Assembly (NCBI RefSeq): GCF_009796285.1
Contig: NZ_CP047020.1
Location: 2,418,001-2,482,000, forward strand
Reading direction: 5' to 3'
DNA: 64,000 nucleotides
Origin: Streptomyces broussonetiae
GTDB taxonomy: Bacteria > Actinomycetota > Actinomycetes > Streptomycetales > Streptomycetaceae
The notes under the pieces are model-generated. The model was not told the origin of the DNA. It was given only the letters and a program-made list of their open reading frames with translations, and made no database searches. Positions 16,961 to 23,925 of the stretch are shown one piece after another. Position numbers and translations under genes: made by a program. Position 1 is the stretch's first letter. The number at the start of each line of letters is the position of its first letter.

Positions 16961-18043
16961 TCAGAAGACCACCAGCGCCCGGCCGCCCTTGCCGGCGAGC
17001 ATGTTCTCGAAGGCGGCCGGGATGCCCTCGAGGGCGATCCGCTCGGTGACGAGCGCGGAGAGGTCCAGTCGGCCCTCCCGTACGTGCTCGGCGAGCACCG
17101 GCACATCGCGGGCCGGGTCGGTGTTGCCGTAGACGCAGCCGGACAGGGTGCGGCCCCAGTGGAAGATCTCCAGGGCGTTGAAGGTGACCTCCTGGTCCTT
17201 GCCGCCGATGCCGACGACCGTCGTACGGCCGCCCCGGCGGGTGGCGTCCCAGGCGGCGCGGATGCTCACCGCGCGGCCCACGCACTCCACCGAGACGTCG
17301 ACGCCCTGCTTGCCGGTGAGGGCGCGGATCTCGCGTGCGGTCGTGTCGGAGGCGAGGACGTAGTCCGTCGCGCCCGCCGCCCGGGCCAGTTCCTCCTTCT
17401 GCGGCGAGACGTCGACGGCGATGATGCGGGACGCGCCGGCGATACGGGCCGACTGGAGGGTGGCCAGGCCGACCCCGCCCGCACCGAACACCGCGACCGT
17501 CTCGCCGGGGCGCACCTTCGCCGAGTGGTGGACGGCGCCGTAGCCGGTGAGGACGGCGCAGCCGAGGAGGGCGGCGTCCACCAGCGGTACGCCCTGCGGG
17601 AGCGGGAGGACGCAGGACGCGGAGACCACCGTCTCCTCGGCGAACGCGGCCACGTTCAGGCCGGGGTGGAGGTCGGTGCCGTCGGCGGTGCGGGCGTAGA
17701 CGTCGGCGGCGCCGTTCAGCGCGTTGGCGCACAGCCAGACCTCGCCGAGTGCGCAGGCATGGCAACGGCCGCAGGAGGGGGCCCAGTTGAGGACCGCGGG
17801 GGCACCTGGTGCCACATGGGTGACCCCCTCGCCCACGGCCACGACCGTGCCCGCGCCCTCGTGGCCGAGGACGGCCGGGACCGGCACCCGCATGGTGCCG
17901 TTGGACAGGGACAGGTCGGAGTGGCAGACACCGGCGGCGGCGAGGCGGACGCGGACCTGTCCGGGGCCCGGGTCGGGCAGGTCGACAGCGGTGATCTCCA
18001 GGGGGGCGCCGATGGCGGGCAGGACGGCGGCTCGTACGGCCAT
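16961..18043 (-). CDS. zinc-dependent alcohol dehydrogenase (MDR family)
   Basis: 360 residues. The catalytic-zinc motifs GVCHSD and GHEGAGTV, the structural-zinc cysteines in SCGRCHACALGEVWLC (C-x2-C-x2-C-x7-C), and the NAD-binding GAGGVGLATLQ are all present. It oxidises a primary alcohol to an aldehyde. It lies 15 bp downstream of the aldehyde dehydrogenase gene and is surely its operon partner, so the pair converts alcohol to acid. Closest in style to NDMA-dependent or class III-like enzymes, but substrate is not determined. Confidence 0.93.
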   Translation of the reverse strand: MAVRAAVLPAIGAPLEITAVDLPDPGPGQVRVRLAAAGVCHSDLSLSNGTMRVPVPAVLGHEGAGTVVAVGEGVTHVAPGAPAVLNWAPSCGRCHACALGEVWLCANALNGAADVYARTADGTDLHPGLNVAAFAEETVVSASCVLPLPQGVPLVDAALLGCAVLTGYGAVHHSAKVRPGETVAVFGAGGVGLATLQSARIAGASRIIAVDVSPQKEELARAAGATDYVLASDTTAREIRALTGKQGVDVSVECVGRAVSIRAAWDATRRGGRTTVVGIGGKDQEVTFNALEIFHWGRTLSGCVYGNTDPARDVPVLAEHVREGRLDLSALVTERIALEGIPAAFENMLAGKGGRALVVF

Positions 18044-18058
18044 GGGTCGCGTACTTCC

Positions 18059-19447
18059 TTAGAACTGGAGGGACTTGGTCTGGAGGTACTCGGCGAGTCC
18101 GTGTGTGCCGAGTTCCCGGCCGACTCCGGACTGCTTGTAACCGCCGAACGGAGCCAGCGGGTTGAACCGGCCGCCGTTGATGTCGACCTGGCCGGTGTCC
18201 ATGCGGCGGGCGAAGGCGACCGCCTCGGCCTCGTCACCGGCCCAGACGGCGCCCGCGAGGCCGTACACCGTGCCGTTGGCGATGCGCAGGGCGTCCTCCT
18301 CGTCCTCGTAGCGCAGGACGGACAGGACGGGGCCGAAGATCTCCTCCTGGGCGACGGTCATCTCCGGGGTCACGTCCGCGAAGACCGTGGGGCTGACGAA
18401 GTAGCCCTTCTCGTGCGGGGATTCGGGTCCGCCGACGACCAGGCGGGCGCCCTCGGCGATGCCCTTGTCGATGTAGCCGCGCACGCGTGCCTGCTGCTTG
18501 GCGTTGACGACCGGGCCGATGCGGTCGGCGTACTTGGCGGCGGCCGTCCGGGCCAGTTCGACGGCCTCGTCGTACTGGTCGCGATGGACCAGCATGCGGG
18601 TCCAGGCGCTGCACGTCTGGCCGGAATTGGACATCACGTTGGCCACGCCGACGTTCACCGCCCTGGCGAGGTCGGCGCTCGGCAGGATGACGTTGGCGGA
18701 CTTGCCGCCGAGTTCGAGGGCCACCCTCTTCACCGCGGCACCGGCCGCCGCGCCGATCCGCCGGCCCACGGCCGTGGAGCCGGTGAAGGAGACCAGGTCG
18801 ACGCCCGGGTGCTCGGCAAGGGCCTGCCCGGCGACCGGGCCGAGGCCGGTGACCAGGTTGAACACACCGGCCGGGACGCCCGCCTCATGGACGGCCTCGG
18901 CGAACAGCTGGGCGGTGAGCGGGGTGTCCTCGGCAGGCTTGAGGACGATCGTGCAGCCGGCGGCGAGAGCCGGGGCGACCTTGGCGACGATCTGGTGGAG
19001 CGGGTAGTTCCAGGGGGTGATCGCGCCGACGACGCCGATCGGCTCGTGCAGGACGGTGGAGTTGCCGACCTTCTCCTCGAAGGGGTGGGTGGCGGCCAGC
19101 TCGGCGTAGGAGCCCGCGACCGCGATCGGCACGGCCGCGTGCACGGCCTGGGAGAACGACAGCGGCGAGCCCAGCTCGGCGGTGACGGTCCCGGCGATCT
19201 CGTCCTTGCGGGCCACGAGGACGTCCCGGAGCGCGCTGAGGCGTGCAGCGCGCTCGGCCGCGGGTGTGGCGGCCCAGGCGGGCAGCGCGGCCCGGGCCGC
19301 GCGGACGGCGGTGTCGACGTCCAGCGCCCCGCCGGCCGGGACGCGGCCGATGACCTGCTCGTCGGCCGGGTTCACGACCTCGATCACGTCCCTGCTCCCG
19401 GCGGGGCGCCAGGCGCCGTCGATGTACAGGCCGTCGTGTGCCTTCAT
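18059..19447 (-). CDS. aldehyde dehydrogenase family protein
   Basis: 462 residues. The family residues are clear: ITPWNYPLHQIVAKVAPAL, the cofactor motif SFTGSTAVGRRIG, the general base in LELGGKSANVIL and the catalytic cysteine in SNSGQTCSAWTR. It oxidises an aldehyde to the acid with NAD(P). The start is ATG (MKAHDGLYIDG) with GGGAGGA 7 nt upstream. First gene of a two-gene operon with the alcohol dehydrogenase. A 19-bp operator-like repeat lies 39 bp upstream. Confidence 0.94.
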   Translation of the reverse strand: MKAHDGLYIDGAWRPAGSRDVIEVVNPADEQVIGRVPAGGALDVDTAVRAARAALPAWAATPAAERAARLSALRDVLVARKDEIAGTVTAELGSPLSFSQAVHAAVPIAVAGSYAELAATHPFEEKVGNSTVLHEPIGVVGAITPWNYPLHQIVAKVAPALAAGCTIVLKPAEDTPLTAQLFAEAVHEAGVPAGVFNLVTGLGPVAGQALAEHPGVDLVSFTGSTAVGRRIGAAAGAAVKRVALELGGKSANVILPSADLARAVNVGVANVMSNSGQTCSAWTRMLVHRDQYDEAVELARTAAAKYADRIGPVVNAKQQARVRGYIDKGIAEGARLVVGGPESPHEKGYFVSPTVFADVTPEMTVAQEEIFGPVLSVLRYEDEEDALRIANGTVYGLAGAVWAGDEAEAVAFARRMDTGQVDINGGRFNPLAPFGGYKQSGVGRELGTHGLAEYLQTKSLQF

Positions 19448-19485
19448 GCTGCTTCCTCCCGGCGGATCCGCGTCGTCCGGCACAC

Positions 19486-19504
19486 AAACTAGCGGCGTTA
19501 GTTT
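19486..19504. promoter_or_regulatory. putative TetR operator upstream of the aldehyde/alcohol dehydrogenase operon
   Basis: AAACTAGCGGCGTTAGTTT, with perfect 6-bp outer arms AAACTA/TAGTTT. It matches the reverse complement of the site at 14431-14449 at 15 of 19 positions and has the same length and AT-rich ends. The TetR encoded at 14476-15123 is the obvious candidate binder. Confidence 0.72.
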
Positions 19505-19646
19505 TTCGGCGCCATACATGGCCCGCCGTCGCCGGACGTTCCCGGACATCATCGCCGGGCCGGGCCGCGCCCACTCCTCCCCCCGGGGCGGCGCATACGA
19601 CCGGGTCACCGGGGGGGCCGACCGCCGATGGCGCCGGTGCGGCCCG

Positions 19647-20327
19647 TCACTTGGTCGCGGTCAGGTGGGCGAAGACGACCACGTTGCTGGTGTAGCCCGT
19701 CCTGCGGCTGTAGTAGCCACCGCAGGTCAGGATGCGGAGTTCCGGCCGCCCGGCCGGCGCATAGACCTCCTTGTCCGGGAAGCCCGTCTTGTCGTAGACC
19801 TTCACCTTGTCCACGGTGTAGACGGCGGTACGGCCGTCGTCACGCGTGACCTCGATGAGCTTGCAGGGCTCGGCCTGGGCGAGCAGGGCGAAGACGGCGG
19901 GGCCGGTCATGGTGTCCCGGTGGCCGACGGCGATCGCGGTGCCGGACTCGCCCGGCGTGGGGCCGCGCTGGTACCAGCCGACCAGCTGGGGCCTGTCCAC
20001 GGGCGGAGTCTCCAACTGCCGGTCCTTGTCGAGCCCGATGCCGGTGATCGGCGCGTCGACACCCAGGTAGGGAATGCGGAAGGACTTCGGCCGGGACCGG
20101 GGCAGCGGACCGGGCGCAGGCCCGGAAGGGGGCTCGCAGGACTTCTTCCCGCCCGGGCCGCCGACGGCCGCCACCGCGCCCGGGCCACCGGCACCGCCAG
20201 GCCCGGCGTGCCCGCCCCCGCACCGGCTCCCCACCGTCACCAGGACGGTCACCAGCAGGGCCGTCCTGGTGAGGCGGTAGACGCGGGTCCGGTGCCAGGG
20301 CCTGCGTCTGCGCCTACGCGGCGCCAT
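19647..20327 (-). CDS. class F sortase
   Basis: 226 residues. A basic N-terminus and one transmembrane helix (TALLVTVLVTVGS) anchor it, with a Gly/Pro-rich linker and an extracellular sortase domain. The catalytic His is in AIAVGHRDT, the Cys in LRILTCGG, and a following Arg in SRRTGYTSNVVVFAH. These match actinobacterial class F sortases. Its start overlaps the end of the upstream secreted-protein gene by 14 bp, so the two are co-translated. Its target is not obvious: the partner has no LPxTG. Confidence 0.9.
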   Translation of the reverse strand: MAPRRRRRRPWHRTRVYRLTRTALLVTVLVTVGSRCGGGHAGPGGAGGPGAVAAVGGPGGKKSCEPPSGPAPGPLPRSRPKSFRIPYLGVDAPITGIGLDKDRQLETPPVDRPQLVGWYQRGPTPGESGTAIAVGHRDTMTGPAVFALLAQAEPCKLIEVTRDDGRTAVYTVDKVKVYDKTGFPDKEVYAPAGRPELRILTCGGYYSRRTGYTSNVVVFAHLTATK

Positions 20328-20985
20328 GAGGCCGCCGGCGGTTCCGCCGGACGTACACGGCAGCGCCGACCGCGATCAGACCCACGGCACCCGCGGCAGC
20401 CACGGGCGAGTAGGCGGCGGCCTTGTCGATGAGCCCGCCGCCGCCCGCGTGCACACCGCCCCTCGGCGGATCGTTGTCGTCCTTCCTCGCCCAGCCCGGC
20501 CCCTCCTCCTGCCGGTGGTCGCGGTGGTCCTCGATCTGACCGTTCGGAGCGTGCGGGTCTTCGTGCCGGTCGTGGCAGTTGACGCGGAAGAGCTTCTCCT
20601 TGACCGAACCCGCCGCGACCCAGGTGAGCTTGTACTGCCCGTCGGTCAGGCCGATCGCGTCGGTGTGCCCGGCGCCGCTGGCGAACTGGATGACACCGGT
20701 GATGGTGGCGGAGGTGGGCAGCGGGGGCTGCGCCTGGATGATGTAGGCGACATTGGGCAGGATGTCGAAGTTGACGGCGTCGAGGTAGAACTTGCAGACC
20801 GTCGGCTCGTCCTTCGTCACACCGTAGGGGACGCCTACGCTGTGCACCCTGATATCGCCGTTCTCCCCCTGGGCCGCCGCGGTCGGTGCCACCACCCACG
20901 ACGCACCCGCCACGGCGAGGGCGGTGAGGACGACAGTGGCGCCCGCACGGGAGCGGAAGGCACGTGGTGAGGTCGTGGTGGGCAT
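20314..20985 (-). CDS. secreted/membrane-anchored protein of unknown function, sortase partner
   Basis: 223 residues. A signal peptide (VVLTALAVAGASWVVAPTAAAQG) is followed by a beta-rich domain with two cysteines, then a charged His/Asp-rich linker and a C-terminal transmembrane helix with an RRNRRR stop-transfer tail. This is the layout of a surface protein, but no LPxTG-like signal precedes the helix. The start MPTTTS is preferred because GGAGGA lies 7 nt upstream; an ATG two codons earlier is too close. Always next to class F sortase here by overlap. A 20-bp inverted repeat lies in its promoter. Confidence 0.75.
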   Translation of the reverse strand: MPTTTSPRAFRSRAGATVVLTALAVAGASWVVAPTAAAQGENGDIRVHSVGVPYGVTKDEPTVCKFYLDAVNFDILPNVAYIIQAQPPLPTSATITGVIQFASGAGHTDAIGLTDGQYKLTWVAAGSVKEKLFRVNCHDRHEDPHAPNGQIEDHRDHRQEEGPGWARKDDNDPPRGGVHAGGGGLIDKAAAYSPVAAAGAVGLIAVGAAVYVRRNRRRPHGAA

Positions 20986-21004
20986 GCACATTCCTCCGAG
21001 TCAG

Positions 21005-21024
21005 ACGATTTTCATACAAATCGT
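21005..21024. promoter_or_regulatory. AT-rich inverted repeat in the sortase operon promoter
   Basis: ACGATTT-TCATAC-AAATCGT has perfect 7-bp arms, 20 bp before the start of the secreted-protein gene. On the minus strand it contains TATGAA, a plausible -10. It may be an operator for an unknown regulator. Confidence 0.55.
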
Positions 21025-21085
21025 TCTTTCGACTGGACTGTGCTTGATGCACACCATGACTGACGCACCGACACCCGGTGGGCCG

Positions 21086-22366
21086 TCAGAGATCCCTCGT
21101 GCGGCGCAATCCCGGACGCGTCGGCCCCTGCCCCGCGGTCCTCCCCTGCCGCGCAGCCCGTCCCCGCCCCCGCGGCCCCTCTGGCCCCGCCTCCTTCTCC
21201 GGCCTCTCCGGCGACCGCAACGCCACCCCCGAGGACAGCAGCAGCAACGCCCCCAGCAGCACGAACGGAGCAGCCACGCCCGCCACCCCGGCGACCAGGC
21301 CGGCGGCGGCCGGGGCCGCGACCTGGCCGAGCCGGTTGCCGGTCAGCCGCAGGGCCAGCGCCGTGGAACGGGCTTCGTCGGGCGCGGCCTGCACCACCGT
21401 CGTCATCGACAGCGGCTGGCCCACACCGAGGCAGAAGCCGAGCGCCGTGAGCAGCACACCGAGCGCCCACACCGGCAGGGCGAGAGCGATCCCGGCGCAC
21501 AGCAACGCCGCGAGGAAGCAGGTCGCGGTGAGCAGCGCGGGCCGGCCCAGCAGCCGCAGCAGCGGGGTGAGGACCAGACGGCAGGCGATCGTGGCGCCGG
21601 CGCGGAGGCTGAGCAGGACACCGATCACCGAGGGGGCGATGCCCCGGTGCTCGCCGACCACCGGGAGGTAGGCGGTGAGGATGTCGGTGGCGGACAGCAC
21701 GGAGAGGCTGATGAGCATGCCGGCGGGGACGCCGCGGGCGCGCAGGATCCCGCCGACCGGGATGCGTGCGCCGCGCGGGACGCGGGGGCCGACGGCCGTA
21801 CGGTCCTCGATGCGCCACAGCGAGCTGAAGGCGACCGCCGCGCCCGCGCCCGCCACCACCAGCGCACGGGCGCTGCTGCCCGCCATGTCCGGGCCGCCGA
21901 TCAGAACGCCGGCGGCGACGGGTCCGAGCAGCTGGCCCAGCGAGGCGCCGATGGTGAAGTGCCCGAAGTTGCGGTCCTGCTCGTGGGGTGCCGACTGGCG
22001 GGCGACGAGCGACTGGGCGCCGATGACGAAGCAGAGGTGGCCGAGGCCCATCACCCCGCTCCACAGGGCCATCGCCCACAGGGAGTTCACCGCTCCGCTC
22101 AGCGCGCAGCCGCCGGCGATGAGGACCACGCCCGCCGGGAGCAGCGGCGCGCACCGGCCGTGGTCGGTGCGCCGGCCGAGCGGCACGGCGGCGAAGAGGG
22201 GCAACAGCGCGTACACGCCCGCGATCACACCCACCGCCCGTTCGTCGGCGCCGAGGGCGAGGGCCCGGTAGGAGACGGCGGGCCGGGCCATCGACACCGC
22301 TCCCTGTGCGAAGCCGAAGGCGATGACGAGGCGGAGCAGCCAGCCGCGGTTCGCACCGGGCGCCAT
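21086..22366 (-). CDS. MFS transporter
   Basis: 426 residues with about twelve predicted transmembrane helices and the cytoplasmic basic loop PLGRRTDHGR after helix 2, the MFS A-motif in altered form. The C-terminal tail is long, Gly/Arg-rich and disordered. GGGAGG lies 8 nt before the ATG. It is followed upstream by the CitMHS gene on the same strand with a 49-bp gap, so the two may be co-transcribed. Substrate unknown. Confidence 0.85.
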   Translation of the reverse strand: MAPGANRGWLLRLVIAFGFAQGAVSMARPAVSYRALALGADERAVGVIAGVYALLPLFAAVPLGRRTDHGRCAPLLPAGVVLIAGGCALSGAVNSLWAMALWSGVMGLGHLCFVIGAQSLVARQSAPHEQDRNFGHFTIGASLGQLLGPVAAGVLIGGPDMAGSSARALVVAGAGAAVAFSSLWRIEDRTAVGPRVPRGARIPVGGILRARGVPAGMLISLSVLSATDILTAYLPVVGEHRGIAPSVIGVLLSLRAGATIACRLVLTPLLRLLGRPALLTATCFLAALLCAGIALALPVWALGVLLTALGFCLGVGQPLSMTTVVQAAPDEARSTALALRLTGNRLGQVAAPAAAGLVAGVAGVAAPFVLLGALLLLSSGVALRSPERPEKEAGPEGPRGRGRAARQGRTAGQGPTRPGLRRTRDL

Positions 22367-22415
22367 GGGTCGGTCCCTCCCTGGAGGCTCAGGACGCTGT
22401 CGCGTCCCCGGACGG

Positions 22416-23801
22416 TCAGACGATGCCGAAGAGAATTCCTGCCCCGAGCACGACCAGGGATGTCAGGGCGGCCCACTTGACCACGAACCGGGTGTGGTCG
22501 CCGAACTCCACCTTGGCCATGCCGACCAGGACGTAGACGGCCGGGACGAGCGGGCTGGACATGTGCAGGGGCTGGCCGATGATCGAGGCGCGGGCGATCT
22601 CCAGCGTCGAGACGCCGTGCGCGTGGCCCGCCTCGGCGAGCACCGGCAGGATGCCGAAGTAGAAGCCGTCGTTGGACATGAAGTACGTGAGCGGGATGCT
22701 CAGCACGCCCGTGACGAGGGCCATGTGCGGGCCCAAGCCGTCGGGGACGTTGTCCACCAGCCACTTCGCCATGTGGTCGACCATGCCGGTGCCCTGCAGG
22801 ACGCCGGTGAAGACGGCGGCGGCGAAGACCATGCCGGAGACGTTGAGGACGTTCTCGGCGTGGGCGGCGATCCGGGCCCTCTGGTCGGGCATGTGCGGGA
22901 AGTTGACGGTGAGGGCGAGGGCCGCGCCGAGCAGGAAGAGCACCGGGATCGGCAGCCACTCCATGATCATGACGGTGAGCAGGGCGACCGTGAGCAGCGC
23001 GTTGAACCAGTACAGCCTGGGGCGCAGGGTGGGACGGTCGGGGTCGAGGCCCTGGAAGTCCTCGCCCTCGGGACGCTCCGCGCCGGTGCCGGAGCCCGAA
23101 CCCCCGGTACCCGCCGGGGACTTGGCCGAACCGGCACCGACCAGCACCGTCTCCTTCTCCTCGACGAACACCTCGTCCGGCGTGAGCACACCGAGCCGGC
23201 CGCGCTCGCGGCGGCCGAGGACGTAGGCGAGGACGAGGACGAACAGCAGGCCCACGGCCAGGGCCGGGATCATCGGCACGAAGATGTCGCTCGCGTCGAC
23301 CTTGAGCGCGGTGGCGGCGCGGGCGGTCGGGCCGCCCCACGGCAGTGTGTTCATCACGCCGTTGGCCATGGCCGCCACACCGGTCATCACGACCAGGGAC
23401 ATCTTCAGGCGCTTGTACAGCGGGTACATCGCCGAGACGGTGATCATGAAGGTGGTGGAGCCGTCGCCGTCCAGGGAGACGATCGCGGCGAGGAGCGCGG
23501 TACCGACGACGATGCGCAGCGGGTCGGCCTTGCAGAACCTCAGGATGCCCCGCACGATCGGGTCGAAGAGGCCGACGTCGATCATCACACCGAAGTAGAC
23601 GATCGCGAACATGAGCATCGCGGCCGTGGGCGCGAGGCCGGTGACGCCGTCGATGACGTAGTCGCCGAGCCGCGCGCCCTTGCCCACGAACACGCAGAAG
23701 AGCGCCGGGATGAGCACGAGCGCCGCGATCGGCGACATCTTCTTCAGCATGATCAGGACCAGGAAGGTCGCGATCATGGCGAAGCCGAGGATGGTCAGCA
23801 T
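22416..23801 (-). CDS. CitMHS family citrate-divalent metal/H+ symporter
   Basis: 461 residues, about twelve membrane helices. The sequence follows the CitMHS family closely (MLTILGFAMIATFLVLIMLKK, VSLDGDGSTTFMITVSAMYP, ANGVMNTLPWGGPTARAATAL, TYFMSNDGFYFGILPVLAEAG). These proteins import metal-citrate complexes (Mg or Ca/Fe) with protons. A variable, Gly/Ser-rich cytoplasmic loop lies near residue 240. The start is MLTILGF; twelve extra codons upstream lack support. Four ACGTTA-like elements precede it and may bind its regulator. No CitAB-type two-component genes are adjacent. Confidence 0.93.
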   Translation of the reverse strand: MLTILGFAMIATFLVLIMLKKMSPIAALVLIPALFCVFVGKGARLGDYVIDGVTGLAPTAAMLMFAIVYFGVMIDVGLFDPIVRGILRFCKADPLRIVVGTALLAAIVSLDGDGSTTFMITVSAMYPLYKRLKMSLVVMTGVAAMANGVMNTLPWGGPTARAATALKVDASDIFVPMIPALAVGLLFVLVLAYVLGRRERGRLGVLTPDEVFVEEKETVLVGAGSAKSPAGTGGSGSGTGAERPEGEDFQGLDPDRPTLRPRLYWFNALLTVALLTVMIMEWLPIPVLFLLGAALALTVNFPHMPDQRARIAAHAENVLNVSGMVFAAAVFTGVLQGTGMVDHMAKWLVDNVPDGLGPHMALVTGVLSIPLTYFMSNDGFYFGILPVLAEAGHAHGVSTLEIARASIIGQPLHMSSPLVPAVYVLVGMAKVEFGDHTRFVVKWAALTSLVVLGAGILFGIV

Positions 23802-23810
23802 GAGTGGATA

Positions 23811-23897
23811 CCTAACGTTCGCCCTTGAACATCCCACCTGGGGGTCGGCGGTGCGACGACGTTAGGCCCGGCCATCTGGCGTTAACAAGACGTTGAC
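23811..23897. promoter_or_regulatory. repeated CGTTA elements upstream of the citrate transporter
   Basis: CCTAACGT (23811-23818) is inverted relative to ACGTTAGG (23859-23866). GCGTTAAC (23879-23886) and ACGTTGAC (23890-23897) follow in the same orientation, with core spacings of 20 and 11 bp, close to two and one helical turns. Such direct repeats are typical of response-regulator sites. The binder is unknown. Confidence 0.45.
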
Positions 23898-23925
23898 GTG
23901 CGAGCAATAAGCGCGAAAGTCCAGG

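Noticed and set aside
17084..19492. Plus-strand frame of 802 codons across the alcohol and aldehyde dehydrogenases
   Set aside because: Antisense to two enzymes with all catalytic motifs intact.
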